From NCBI RefSeq assembly GCF_004801315.1, contig NZ_SSNW01000005.1, positions 62,001 through 126,000 on the forward strand: a DNA stretch of 64,000 nucleotides. The letters are read 5' to 3'. Both the position numbers and the translations under genes were made by a program. The notes under the pieces are model-generated. The model was not told the origin of the DNA, did not search any database, and saw nothing but the letters and a program-made list of their open reading frames with translations. Shown here in pieces: positions 42,386 through 52,867 of the stretch. The stretch comes from Deinococcus sp. Arct2-2 (GTDB taxonomy: Bacteria > Deinococcota > Deinococci > Deinococcales > Deinococcaceae). Within the stretch, counting starts at the first letter, position 1; each line of letters starts with the position of its first letter.

Positions 42386-43585
42386 TTATTCAACTTCCCC
42401 CATCCCCCTGAGCGCCCACTGCAGCCCCGCCGCCGTGACCAAGCCCACCGCCATCAGCGTTAGCCAAGGCAGCGTGGGCAGGTTCAGCCTTGCGCCTGCA
42501 TCCACGAGTAGACCGCCCAAAAAGTTGCCCAGTGCGCCGCCCACGCCGAGGCTGATGGCGCTGAAGCCGAAATAACTTCCGACTCGGCCTTCAGGTGCAA
42601 GGCGGGCAGTGAGGGTTTGCTGGGTGGGATACACCAACATCGTGCCCAGCGAGTACAGCACCACGCAGGCCAGCAGTTGTGGAAAAGTGGCGGCAAAGCC
42701 CATCAGGCCCAGCGCGGTGGCCACCAGAATCACGGCGGTCACGAGGGCGGGGCGGGTGGGAATATGGCGCTCCACCAACCTCAGCAGCGGGTATTGCAGC
42801 AGCACGGCAAGGCCCGCGCTCAGGCCGTACAGCGGGCCAGTGGCGGCGGGGCCAGCCAGCGCCACCGCTTTCAGGGTCACGGCCACATTCAGTTGGGTAC
42901 TCAGCAGAAAGTAGCCGCACAGCACCAGCGTAAAGCGCCGGAATACTCGGTCTTGCAGCGCAATTCTCAGGCCGTCTAGGCTGCTTGCACCCTCGGCCCG
43001 CTTGGGTGGAGTCATGCGGGGCAAGGTCAGGGCCAGCACTGCGAAGGCCACCAAGTACACGCTGCCCGCCCACAGCGCCGCCGTGCGGAAGCCCACGCCC
43101 GACAGCCACGCGCCCAACAGCGGCCCTACCACCATGCCCAAGTTTCCGGCCATGCTGATCAGGCTGAACATGCGGCCCCGATGTTCTGGCCGCGTCACAG
43201 CGGTAATAGCGGCGCTCTTGGGCGCATCGAACAGGCCGCCCCCGATGCCCGCCAGCACCGACGCGGCCAGCAGCACGCCAAACGATTCGGCAAATCCCAT
43301 CCAGCCAAAGCCGAGGGTACGAATCAGGCAGCCCGCCAGAATCAGCGGCTTTGGCCCGATGCGGTCTGCCCACGCGCCGCCAAACACGGTCAGCCCTTGC
43401 TGCGTCAGTTGCCGCACGCCCAGCACGATGCCCACGCTGGCCGCCGCCCACCCCAGCCCCTCTACAAAATGCACCGTAATGAGGGGAATGACCAAAAAAA
43501 ACCCGCCCCACATCAGAAACGTGACGCCCACGAGTCCGAGTTGTGCGGGAGAGGGGCGGAAGGCGGGAGCGGGGGCAGAGGTCAC
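42386..43585 (-). CDS. MFS transporter
   Basis: A 399-residue major facilitator protein with about 12 membrane helices. Family signature between helices 2 and 3: GGAWADRIGPKPLIL; helix 5 motif AGNLGMVVGPLLGAWL suggests an antiporter/drug exporter (motif C-like). Substrate unknown. I start at GTG 43585, since TAGCCT (43593-43598) lies seven bases upstream; the frame is open to 43699 but that part lacks membrane character. Confidence 0.9.
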   Translation of the reverse strand: MTSAPAPAFRPSPAQLGLVGVTFLMWGGFFLVIPLITVHFVEGLGWAAASVGIVLGVRQLTQQGLTVFGGAWADRIGPKPLILAGCLIRTLGFGWMGFAESFGVLLAASVLAGIGGGLFDAPKSAAITAVTRPEHRGRMFSLISMAGNLGMVVGPLLGAWLSGVGFRTAALWAGSVYLVAFAVLALTLPRMTPPKRAEGASSLDGLRIALQDRVFRRFTLVLCGYFLLSTQLNVAVTLKAVALAGPAATGPLYGLSAGLAVLLQYPLLRLVERHIPTRPALVTAVILVATALGLMGFAATFPQLLACVVLYSLGTMLVYPTQQTLTARLAPEGRVGSYFGFSAISLGVGGALGNFLGGLLVDAGARLNLPTLPWLTLMAVGLVTAAGLQWALRGMGEVE

Positions 43586-43729
43586 GGGGGAGAGGCTACA
43601 CCCGCACGGCAAGGTGGACGGGTCAGGCGTTCCGGGTGAAGGGACAACAGTGGCTACAAAAGCAAACGCAGAGGAAGCACGGAGCCGCCTCTGCGTCATG
43701 AATCTCTACTGATGTTGGCACGGCACTAG

Positions 43730-43847
43730 AGCTGACGATTTGGGCGAACCCCCCAGTCTGCTTCGCAGCCAGCCCCCCTCAAGGGGAGCGCAAAAGCCTT
43801 TGTCCTCCCCTTAAGGGGGGGGCGTTGCGTCAGCAACGGGGGGGGTT
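43730..43847. repeat. Family A intergenic palindromic repeat, copy 3
   Basis: GAGCTGACGATT, AACCCCCCAGTCTGCTTCGC ... AAGGGGGGGCGTTGCGTCAG, CAACGGGGGGGGTT. It is followed at 43903-43922 by a short family B-like tail (TCAGACCCTAGACCCTTAGA). The 360-bp gap 43586-43946 has no gene. Confidence 0.85.
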
Positions 43848-43946
43848 GTTCTGCAAAAGCCTCAGCAGGTTAAGTATCAAGCGCTAGAGCCGTTGCCCTT
43901 TCTCAGACCCTAGACCCTTAGACCGCCCCATCCCAGTTGCTGCCGC

Positions 43947-44525
43947 TTACGCCTCCCGCGCCGCGTTCAGGGCGTTGGCCCACCAGATCACTTCATCCAG
44001 CAGAGTCTTCACACTCGGCAGCAAATAAGTCAGCTCCGACAGCTCTTTTTTGTTCTGCAACACAGCAAAAAAGTCTCCGCCCTGAATGTTCACGCTGGTA
44101 CGGGTGGGGGCCATCTGGAGTTCCACGGCAATCATCCGGAGCTGTTCGATGGCCCGCGCCGCGCCCACCGAGCCGTAGCCCACGAAGGCGGCAGGCTTTT
44201 TGCTCCATTCGGGGTAGGCGTAATCCATTGCGTTTTTCAGCACGGCTGTAGGTGCGTGGTTGTACTCGGCGGTCACAAAAATGTAGCCGTCAAACTCGGT
44301 CAATTTCTTTTGCCAACGCTGCGCCACTTCATTCTGAGAAGGTGCGTAGGCGTTCGAGGCCACTTCATCGAAGAAGGGCATGGGGAAATCGCGCAGATCG
44401 ACGACTTCAAATTCGGCGTCGGTACGCTGCGAGGCGATGCCCGAAAACCACGCGGTGGGCTTGTCGGCAAAGCGGGTGGCGCGGGTGCTGCCGACGATAA
44501 TGGCAAGTTTGGGCAAACGGGTCAT
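43947..44525 (-). CDS. NADPH-dependent FMN reductase-like flavoprotein
   Basis: A 192-residue flavodoxin-fold protein: IIVGSTRATRFADKPTAWF (FMN phosphate loop, residues about 9-27), VTAEYNHAPTAVLKNAMDY and FVGYGSVGAARAIEQLR. Such enzymes reduce quinones, azo compounds or metals. AAAGGAGACCC precedes the ATG at 44525, which settles the start. Confidence 0.9.
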   Translation of the reverse strand: MTRLPKLAIIVGSTRATRFADKPTAWFSGIASQRTDAEFEVVDLRDFPMPFFDEVASNAYAPSQNEVAQRWQKKLTEFDGYIFVTAEYNHAPTAVLKNAMDYAYPEWSKKPAAFVGYGSVGAARAIEQLRMIAVELQMAPTRTSVNIQGGDFFAVLQNKKELSELTYLLPSVKTLLDEVIWWANALNAAREA

Positions 44526-44656
44526 GGGTCTCCTTTGGGGACTCTGAACAGAGCCGAAGCGTTCGGCCTTCTTGAGATTCACCCTACATCAACGGGTCAT
44601 GCGGTCTGTCAGGCAACAGTAATCTTTGGCTGCACTTGGCCTGTAATCTGCGGGCT

Positions 44657-45565
44657 ATGGCTTCTGCTCTCATCCCCCTCGCCCCCGGTGTGCATTACTT
44701 TCCCGCTGCCGTCAACAGCGTGCTGGTCGAAGATGGACGCGGCGGCGCATTGGTCATCGACACCGGGCTGGACGAGTCTCACGCCCGAAAGTTGCTGCGG
44801 GCCATGACCGACGCGGGGTTGCAGCCCACCGGCATTCTGAACACGCACAGCCACGCCGATCATCATGGCGGCAACAGCTTTGTGCTGAAACGTTATCCAG
44901 AACTTAAAATCTTTGCGCCGCCGCTGGAAGACGCCGTGATTACGCACCCGATTTTGGAACCGATTATTTTGTTCGGGGCGCGGCCTCCCGCCGAATTGCA
45001 GAGCAAATTCTTGCTGGCCCAGCCCAGCCCCGCCCGCCTCGCCCCCGAACCCGGCCTGACGCGCATCGGCGGCGCAGATGTGGAGTTGCTGGAAGTGGCA
45101 GGCCACGCTTCCATGATGTACGCGGTGCGTGTCGGAGACGTGCTGTACGCTGCCGACGCCCTGTTTGGGCCAGAAGCCCTGCTGAAGCACCCACTGACGT
45201 TTTGCGCCGATTCGGGATTGCAGAAGGAAGCGGCGGCGCGGCTAGGCAAACTGGAAGGCGTGCGCGTGGTGTTGCCCGGTCACGGCGATCCCACCTCCGA
45301 TTTGGCCGGGTTGGTGGCCGCCAACCTTGCCGCTTACGGGCGCATCACCGACGCCGTGCAACACGCGGTACAGGCCGGGGTTGCCACCACCGACGAACTG
45401 CTGGCCCGCGTGTGCGCCGCGCTGAATGTCACTATGACCACCCCTTCGGCGGTGGTGCTGAACCGCGCTGTGGTGGCCGCCCACCTCACCGAGTTGCAGG
45501 AACTGGGAAAGGTTGAAATGGTGGTGGAAGATAACCGCCTGATCTACCGCATAGGCCAAGCCTAA
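44657..45565 (+). CDS. MBL-fold metallo-hydrolase
   Basis: A 302-residue metallo-beta-lactamase-fold enzyme with the zinc motif NTHSHADHHGG (residues about 61-71), VAGHASMMYAV (His) and LPGHGDPTSD (His). An additional C-terminal helical part (about residues 215-300) could be a winged helix. Substrate not evident. Leaderless: TAATCT (44644-44649) seven bases before ATG. Confidence 0.88.
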   Translation: MASALIPLAPGVHYFPAAVNSVLVEDGRGGALVIDTGLDESHARKLLRAMTDAGLQPTGILNTHSHADHHGGNSFVLKRYPELKIFAPPLEDAVITHPILEPIILFGARPPAELQSKFLLAQPSPARLAPEPGLTRIGGADVELLEVAGHASMMYAVRVGDVLYAADALFGPEALLKHPLTFCADSGLQKEAAARLGKLEGVRVVLPGHGDPTSDLAGLVAANLAAYGRITDAVQHAVQAGVATTDELLARVCAALNVTMTTPSAVVLNRAVVAAHLTELQELGKVEMVVEDNRLIYRIGQA

Positions 45566-45612
45566 AGAATCCGCCTATGGGCGCGGCACGGGCGGGAAGG
45601 TAGGTTAAGGCC

Positions 45613-46239
45613 ATGACGCAGAAAGCTGGCAAGAAGGGCAACAAAGCCGCAGGCAAGGTCAAAGACACAGATCAGAATCTCAGCACCGAAGGGGTGGAAG
45701 CGCAGGGTGGAGCCAAAGCCGACGCCGCGCACCTGCGCACGGTTCACAACCGCCTCGTGGATCATAGCTATCTCAGCGAAGAGGAATTTGGCGTGGTGGC
45801 CGAAACGTTGCAGCGCAACCTCGCCACGTCCATCAGCCTGTATCTGAAATTTAAGAAGTATCACTGGGATATTCGGGGGCGCTTTTTCCGCGACCTACAC
45901 CTTGCTTACGATGAATTTATCGAAGAAATCTTTCCCAGCATCGACGAGCAGGCCGAACGCTTGGTGGCCCTCGGCGGCAGCCCGATTGCCGCGCCCGCCG
46001 ACGTTGACCGCTTTAGCGTCGTGAAGGTGCCCACCGATACCGTGCGCGACGCCCGCGCCCAGGTGTCCGATCTGGTAGAAGACCTGACCCGCGTGGGCCG
46101 GGGCTACCGCGACGATTCTCAGGCCGTAGACGACGCCAACGATCCTGCTACCGCCGACCTGTACAACGGTTACGCCGCGACGGTAGACAAAATCCGCTGG
46201 ATGCTGAACGCCATGCTGGACGATGACCGGATGAACTAA
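45613..46239 (+). CDS. dps: Dps-family DNA-binding ferritin (Dps1 type)
   Basis: A 208-residue Dps subunit that stores iron and detoxifies peroxide, protecting DNA. The first ~40 residues are Lys/Ala/Gly-rich, the extended tail that binds DNA in D. radiodurans Dps1. The four-helix core carries the inter-subunit ferroxidase ligands in KKYHWDIRGRFFRDLHLAYDEF and EIFPSIDEQAERL. Closely matches what I recall of Dps1. Leaderless: TAGGTT (45601-45606) six bases before ATG. Confidence 0.95.
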   Translation: MTQKAGKKGNKAAGKVKDTDQNLSTEGVEAQGGAKADAAHLRTVHNRLVDHSYLSEEEFGVVAETLQRNLATSISLYLKFKKYHWDIRGRFFRDLHLAYDEFIEEIFPSIDEQAERLVALGGSPIAAPADVDRFSVVKVPTDTVRDARAQVSDLVEDLTRVGRGYRDDSQAVDDANDPATADLYNGYAATVDKIRWMLNAMLDDDRMN

Positions 46240-46305
46240 AGACTCCGTTTGCTGATCTCTATACAGTTTAAGAACATCAAAAGATTGGCAGGCTCAACAA
46301 ATATT

Positions 46306-46426
46306 CGGAGTTGACGATTATGGGCAACCCCCCAGTCTGCTTCGCAGCCAGCCCCCCTTAAGGGGAGCGCACAAGATGTTGAGTCCTCCCCTCAAGGGGG
46401 GGCGTTGCGTCAGCAACGGGGGGGTT
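46306..46426. repeat. Family A intergenic palindromic repeat, copy 4
   Basis: GGAGTTGACGATT, AACCCCCCAGTCTGCTTCGC ... GGGGGGGCGTTGCGTCAGCA, ACGGGGGGGTT. Fills the gap between dps and the DUF4385 gene. Confidence 0.85.
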
Positions 46427-46515
46427 CACCTTCCAGATTGATCTCCCTAAGATGTTTCTGAGCTAGGTACGAGTCAATAAGTCGCAGATTCGAATTTAGC
46501 GGAGTTCCACAACTC

Positions 46516-47010
46516 ATGTCCCCCAAATTCGATTACAGCCTGCATTACGCCGAACTTGATCTCCGCGCCCAGCCAGAGTTGTACCGGGTGGGCGTGGGAG
46601 AGCAAGGCGTCTTGCTGGTGCAGCCCTACAAATCCGAAATTCTTCCGCATTGGCGCTTTGCCACGCCCGACGCTGCCCGCGAGAGCAGCGAAACCATTTA
46701 TGCCCTCTTTCTGGACTACCTGAAAGCGGGCGATTTTGTGGGCGCAGACATGGCCCGCAAGTTTTTGCAGATGGGCTTTACGCGCTCGCGGCGGTATGCC
46801 AACCATAAGGGCGGCAAAAAGTACGACGGCCCCGTACCAGACGACAAAAAGGGCCAAAGTGGAGCGCATGGCCGAGCCGAGTTGCCCCGCACGCCCGAAG
46901 ACCCGGTGAAGGCCGAATCCGCCCGCATTTTCAAGGCCAAATGGGAAGAAGCCGAAGCCAACGCGGACTATGCACGGATGAAAAAGGCGCACAAAGCGGC
47001 GTATGGATAG
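46516..47010 (+). CDS. DUF4385 family protein
   Basis: A 164-residue protein with the conserved run GVLLVQPYKSEILPHWRF, ARESSETIYALF and GADMARKFLQMGFTRSRRYA that marks DUF4385. The family occurs in bacteria and phages and has no known function; the C-terminus is basic and may bind nucleic acid (inference). No clear ribosome site or -10 at ATG 46516. Confidence 0.88.
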   Translation: MSPKFDYSLHYAELDLRAQPELYRVGVGEQGVLLVQPYKSEILPHWRFATPDAARESSETIYALFLDYLKAGDFVGADMARKFLQMGFTRSRRYANHKGGKKYDGPVPDDKKGQSGAHGRAELPRTPEDPVKAESARIFKAKWEEAEANADYARMKKAHKAAYG

Positions 47011-47085
47011 CCAAAACGCTTTCGGGCGTCTTGCTCATGGTTGGCCCAACGGCTTGGACGGCTTGAAACGAGGCGAGTGCATAGC

Positions 47086-47114
47086 TTGACCCTGCCTGCA
47101 TACCGCGCTATACT
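47086..47114 (+). promoter_or_regulatory. Strong sigma-70-type promoter with no following gene
   Basis: TTGACC (47086-47091), 17-bp spacer, TATACT (47109-47114), the best sigma-70-like promoter seen on the plus strand here. No plus-strand gene begins until 49364. Confidence 0.7.
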
Positions 47115-47120
47115 GTTGTC

Positions 47121-47160
47121 AATCAAGTTAAACCACAGCCGCCGAAGGGCGGATTTTTTA
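47121..47160 (+). ncRNA. Candidate short RNA (about 40 nt) ending in an intrinsic terminator
   Basis: From the expected start of the 47086 promoter a transcript of ~40 nt would end in CCGCC-GAAG-GGCGG (47139-47152) followed by A and six T (47154-47159). The unit lies between convergent genes (DUF4385 and mobA). It may be a small RNA, a transcription road-block protecting mobA, or the remnant of a deleted gene. Confidence 0.4.
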
Positions 47161-47748
47161 TTGCTGTTCATCTTGCAGAGTCGAAAGATCGGCAGGCGTA
47201 TTCACATTCCGTAACACTCCCAGCGCAATGCCTGCGACGGTACACACCGCCTCAGCCGGAGCGGCGGCCCGCAGTCGGCGTTCTCTAGCGTCCAGCAGGG
47301 CGGTGACACGGGGCAGTAAATCTGTGTGATATAGCGCGGCTAGCGGTTGCGGGCGTCCTTCGCTGTCCAGCGGTTGCACACTCAGCGCGTCTGGTGTGCG
47401 GGCGGCGGCGAGGGTGCGCCAAAAGTCGGGGGTCAGGCGGGGCAGGTCTACGCCCGTAAAAGCGATCCAGCCCGTGCCGCGCAGCCGAATTGCCGCTCCC
47501 AGTGCCGCTTCCAGCCCAGCCAGCGGGCCTTCGCCGGGGCGGGTGTCGGGCACAGTTTGCCAGCCTTCCAGCGCGTATTTGCCGGGGAGGGCCACCAACA
47601 CGCGTAGGCCGCAGCTTTCCAAACTGTGCGCGACGTGATCCAACAAGGGGCGGCCTTCCAACAATGCCAGCGCCTTGTCACTTCCAAATCGGCTGGACTT
47701 TCCACCCGCCGTAATCGCCCCGGTCAACTCGGCAAAAATGTCACTCAC
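47158..47748 (-). CDS. mobA: Molybdenum cofactor guanylyltransferase
   Basis: A 196-residue enzyme that attaches GMP to molybdopterin to make the MGD cofactor. N-terminal nucleotide-binding ITAGGKSSRFGSDKAL, FTGVDLPRLTP (Mg-binding Asp) and a C-terminal RNVNTPADL are diagnostic. GTG 47748 overlaps the stop of the aldehyde dehydrogenase gene by eight bases; the longer frame lies inside that gene. Confidence 0.88.
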   Translation of the reverse strand: MSDIFAELTGAITAGGKSSRFGSDKALALLEGRPLLDHVAHSLESCGLRVLVALPGKYALEGWQTVPDTRPGEGPLAGLEAALGAAIRLRGTGWIAFTGVDLPRLTPDFWRTLAAARTPDALSVQPLDSEGRPQPLAALYHTDLLPRVTALLDARERRLRAAAPAEAVCTVAGIALGVLRNVNTPADLSTLQDEQQ

Positions 47749-49225
47749 GCGGCCCGGTTTGCCTCTCCAGTTGGCGCAGCATCCACGCCACGAGGCGCAG
47801 AACGGGGCGGCCATACGGCGGATACACGAAACGAGTGGCACTCTGTTTTGGTTCGCTCAGAATGGCCCGCTGATGGGTAAAGGTGCGGAAGCCGTGTACG
47901 CCGTGATAATTGCCCATGCCGCTGGCTCCCACGCCGCCAAAGGGCAAGTGCGGATTGGTCAGGTGCATCACGGTGCCGTTGACCACCATGCCCCCGCTTT
48001 GGGTGCTGTCTTTAATGCGTTCCAGCGCGGCTTTATCTTCTGCGAAGGCGTAGAGGGCCAGCGGTGGATCGAGCCTATTGATCAGCGCCAACGCTTCTTC
48101 CAGCGTGCGGTAGGTCAGCACGGGCAGCACGGGGCCAAACAATTCCTCAGCCATCAGCGGCATGTCGGGCGTCACGTCTACAACTACGGTGGGCGAGATG
48201 AACTTGGCTCCGGCATCGAATTCGCCCCCTAGAACGGTGCGTGCGCCCTGTGTCACGCTGTCCCCCGTCAGGCGAGACAGGCGCTCTACGCTGCGGCTGT
48301 CTATCATTCGCCCGTAATCTGGCCCCACCCGCAGCCACGCCCGGTTCCCGTACCGGCGGGCAATTATGGCGTCAAGGTGCTGCACGAAGGTGTCCCGCAA
48401 ATGTTCGGGAATCAGCACGTAATCGGGGGCCACGCAGGTTTGCCCCGCGTTCAGCAGTTTGCCCCACGCGATCCGCTCGGCGCTGAGGGCGAGGTTGGCG
48501 CTGGCGTCTATTAGCGCCGGACTTTTGCCGCCCAGTTCCAGCGTCACACTCGTCAGGTTCTCGGCGGCGGCCCGCAAGACTTGCCGCCCCACCGCGCCGC
48601 TGCCCGTAAAAAAGATGTGATCGAACGGCAGGGTAGTCAGGGTCTGCGCCACGTCCGGGCCGCCCAGGACCACCGCCACCAATTGCGGCTGAAAGGTCTG
48701 TTCAAGCAGTCGTTGCAGGGCGCGGGCCGTGGCCGGAGCCTTTTCGCTGGGCTTCAGAATCACCGTGTTGCCCGCTGCGAGGCTGGCGACTAGCGGGGCC
48801 AACGCCAGATTCACCGGATAATTCCAGGGACTCAGGATCAGGGTGATGCCGCGTGCCTGTGGGCGGATTTCGCTGTGGGCCGTGCCCAGCATGGCAGTCG
48901 TCGCCACGCGCCGGGGAGCAGCCCAGCGGGGGAGGGCGCGGATGGCGTGCTGAAGTTCTTCCAACACCGGATGAATTTCGGTGATTTCGGATTCGGCGCG
49001 GCTTTTGCCCAAATCGGCGGCCAGCGCATCGGCCAAGGCCACCCGGCCCGCTTTGAGGGCGTCGTGCAGCCGCCGCAAGAGCGCCTGACGCTCGGCAACG
49101 CTGGCCCCCGCCGCCCTAGGCCTATGCGCCTGCTGAAGCGCAAACAGGGCGTGCAGCTCAGGCGAGTTGGCCCCGGAAAGAGGTGGGGAAGCGGGTTCGG
49201 ACTGGGGTCGGGGGGCGGTGGTCAT
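47741..49225 (-). CDS. Aldehyde dehydrogenase (ALDH superfamily, class 3-like)
   Basis: A 494-residue NAD(P)-dependent aldehyde dehydrogenase. LSPWNYPVNLALAPL, KPSEKAPATA, FTGSGAVGRQ, ELGGKSPALID (catalytic Glu) and NAGQTCVAPDY (catalytic Cys) are all intact; PHLPFGGVGASGMGNYHG near the end is typical of fatty-aldehyde/class 3 enzymes. ATG 49225 has GGAGG eight bases upstream. Substrate range unknown. Confidence 0.93.
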   Translation of the reverse strand: MTTAPRPQSEPASPPLSGANSPELHALFALQQAHRPRAAGASVAERQALLRRLHDALKAGRVALADALAADLGKSRAESEITEIHPVLEELQHAIRALPRWAAPRRVATTAMLGTAHSEIRPQARGITLILSPWNYPVNLALAPLVASLAAGNTVILKPSEKAPATARALQRLLEQTFQPQLVAVVLGGPDVAQTLTTLPFDHIFFTGSGAVGRQVLRAAAENLTSVTLELGGKSPALIDASANLALSAERIAWGKLLNAGQTCVAPDYVLIPEHLRDTFVQHLDAIIARRYGNRAWLRVGPDYGRMIDSRSVERLSRLTGDSVTQGARTVLGGEFDAGAKFISPTVVVDVTPDMPLMAEELFGPVLPVLTYRTLEEALALINRLDPPLALYAFAEDKAALERIKDSTQSGGMVVNGTVMHLTNPHLPFGGVGASGMGNYHGVHGFRTFTHQRAILSEPKQSATRFVYPPYGRPVLRLVAWMLRQLERQTGPRE

Positions 49226-49363
49226 GGGCAAAACCTCCGGGGAAATCGGCGTGAGTCATAGTGCAGCTCTGAACTGGGAACTCTGAACTGGAAAACTTGA
49301 ACCCAGTATAAGTGGCGCAGACATCCAGAGGGGGAATTCATCACCAAAGCGCCGCGTGAAACA

Positions 49364-49840
49364 ATGGCCCGCATGACGGCTCACGGTGGCGAGAATCACG
49401 GTTCAGATGGACAGGGTTCAAATAGACAGGGTGTAGGAAGTCAGGGCGCGGGGCAGCGGCGGCAAGTGGCCCTGATCGCGCACGACAAGAAGAAGCTGGA
49501 GCTGGCGCTGTTCGCCCTCTCTTACCGCGATATTCTGGCCCGCTTTCATCTGGTGGCGACGGGCACCACAGGCAGCATTCTGGCCAAGCAAACGGGCCTG
49601 ACCGTAGAGCGCGTGCTGTCGGGGCCACTGGGCGGCGATCAACAAATCGGGGCGCGGCTGGCCGAGGAGCGCGTGTTGGCGGTGTTTTTCTTCCGCGATC
49701 CCCTGACGGCCCAGCCCCATGAACCCGATGTATCGGCCCTCGTGCGCCTGTGCGACGTTCACGATATTCCTTTGGCGACCAATCCCGCCAGCGCCGAAGC
49801 CCTGATGATGTGGCTGCGCGAACAGGGCCAGAACTCTTAA
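49364..49840 (+). CDS. mgsA: Methylglyoxal synthase
   Basis: A 158-residue enzyme converting dihydroxyacetone phosphate to methylglyoxal, a bypass of lower glycolysis. [36 protein letters not shown] (catalytic Asp and phosphate loop) and [15 protein letters not shown] are conserved. An extra Gly/Gln/Ser-rich lead of about 33 residues precedes the domain; ATG 49373 is an alternative start. Confidence 0.93.
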   Translation: MARMTAHGGENHGSDGQGSNRQGVGSQGAGQRRQVALIAHDKKKLELALFALSYRDILARFHLVATGTTGSILAKQTGLTVERVLSGPLGGDQQIGARLAEERVLAVFFFRDPLTAQPHEPDVSALVRLCDVHDIPLATNPASAEALMMWLREQGQNS

Positions 49841-49932
49841 GCAAGAGAAAGATAAGTGAGAGGTTAGTCACATCTGGGGCCAAACGTCTCCAACTTCACC
49901 CGTTTCCCTAACGGTTGGCTTATATTGACCTC

Positions 49933-51000
49933 ATGCGCTCCCCAGCGACGCCCTCCATGTCCTCTGGGCTGCTCACAGACGTGGGGCGTCAACGTCAGGG
50001 CGGTGTCAATCAGGACGCTGCGCTGGCGCTCGATTTACCGCAAGGTGGCCTCTATGCCGTTGCCGACGGAATGGGCGGCCACGCTGCTGGCGAATTGGCC
50101 GCGAATCTGGCGCTGGATACCCTCAGTCAGGCGTATTTGGATGGACGCGGCGTGCCGCCCGAACGGCTCGCGGAAGCGGTTCAGGCGGCCAATTTGTCGG
50201 TGCTGCGGCATGCTGTAGGCGAATACGTAGGCATGGGCACCACGCTGCTGGCCGTCCTGATAGACCGGGGCGCGGCCATCGTGGCGCATGTCGGAGATTC
50301 GCGGGCCTACATGCTGCGCGGCGGAGAACTGCACCGCCTGACCGACGATCATTCTTGGGTGGCCGAGCAGGTGCGGCTGGGCAACCTGACCGAAGCCGAG
50401 GCCCGCGATCATCAGTGGCGTAGCGTGGTCAGCAACGCGCTAGGCGGAGAAGAACGGGTGCGGCTGGAATTGTTCGGCTTTCCCCTCAAGTCCGGCGACC
50501 GACTGCTGATTTGCAGTGACGGCCTGAGTGGAGTTGTAGAAGAAACGCATCTGCTGGAGTTGTTGGCCCGCCAAAATACGCCTGACCAAGTGGCCCGCAC
50601 CCTCGTCAATGCCGCCAACGATGCAGGCGGCCCCGACAACATCACCGCCGTCATCGTGGATATTGGCCGCAGCCTGCGCCCCCCGCGCTACGCCCTGCCT
50701 CCCCGCCAGCCCGATGGCCCCACTTACGCCGACGTGCTGCTGAGTGCGCGGCGCGGCAACAGCCTGCTCACGTACTTGCTGCTCACGGTGGTCTATTTCA
50801 CTTTGCTGGGCGTCATTCTGGTGCCCGAACACCGCGTGCTGCTGGGCTTGGTGGGCGCGGTGGTGCTGCTGGGCATCCTGATTTCGCGCCGGGTACTGCA
50901 CGGCCGCCAACTGGCCCGCGACGCCGCCCGGCCTATCCTCACGGCCTCCGTCTCGGCGGTGTCTTCCAAAACCCGGCCCATGCAAGACCCGAATCACTAG
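49933..51000 (+). CDS. PP2C-family protein serine/threonine phosphatase with C-terminal membrane anchor
   Basis: A 355-residue phosphatase. The PP2C domain (residues about 12-250) has [39 protein letters not shown] and [11 protein letters not shown], all metal ligands present. Two adjacent hydrophobic helices follow (about residues 282-325), so the catalytic part is cytoplasmic on the membrane. It probably dephosphorylates targets of Hanks-type kinases; none is nearby. Leaderless: TATATT (49921-49926) six bases before ATG 49933. Confidence 0.92.
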   Translation: MRSPATPSMSSGLLTDVGRQRQGGVNQDAALALDLPQGGLYAVADGMGGHAAGELAANLALDTLSQAYLDGRGVPPERLAEAVQAANLSVLRHAVGEYVGMGTTLLAVLIDRGAAIVAHVGDSRAYMLRGGELHRLTDDHSWVAEQVRLGNLTEAEARDHQWRSVVSNALGGEERVRLELFGFPLKSGDRLLICSDGLSGVVEETHLLELLARQNTPDQVARTLVNAANDAGGPDNITAVIVDIGRSLRPPRYALPPRQPDGPTYADVLLSARRGNSLLTYLLLTVVYFTLLGVILVPEHRVLLGLVGAVVLLGILISRRVLHGRQLARDAARPILTASVSAVSSKTRPMQDPNH

Positions 51001-51080
51001 GGGAATCGTCGGCAGCTCCCTGTGCCCTTATTGCTACGCCTCCCTCACGGCTGCCCCATTACACCGCTATTGCACCAAAC

Positions 51081-51118
51081 ACGCGAAAACCCCGACGTTC
51101 GGTCAGGGGTTTTCGCGT
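51081..51118. terminator. Perfect 13-bp hairpin downstream of the tRNA gene
   Basis: ACGCGAAAACCCC (51081-51093) and GGGGTTTTCGCGT (51106-51118) with a 12-nt loop. Lies just after the tRNA 3' end (minus strand) and after the phosphatase gene (plus strand); probably terminates both. Confidence 0.65.
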
Positions 51119-51126
51119 GCTGGACG

Positions 51127-51203
<77 letters not shown>

Positions 51204-51307
51204 AGGGGTGCAGCACAGCCGTGCAGCGCCGCAGAGTATAGCAAGCCGGTGCAGATGGGCAAAAGCGCCAGATGCACTCTGACACTTTTGCCCCGAACAA
51301 ACTATTT

Positions 51308-52723
<1,416 letters not shown>

Positions 52724-52867
52724 GGCCGTAGTCTAGCGTTCCCCCGCCCGCCGACTGTCCCCTCTGACCCGCCCAGCCGGACGCAAGGGATTGACACTTG
52801 CAAGTGGTGAATGGCAGCCAGAGGACATCCTAAAGCCCATGTTGGCTGTATCCCCTAAACTGTCCCC

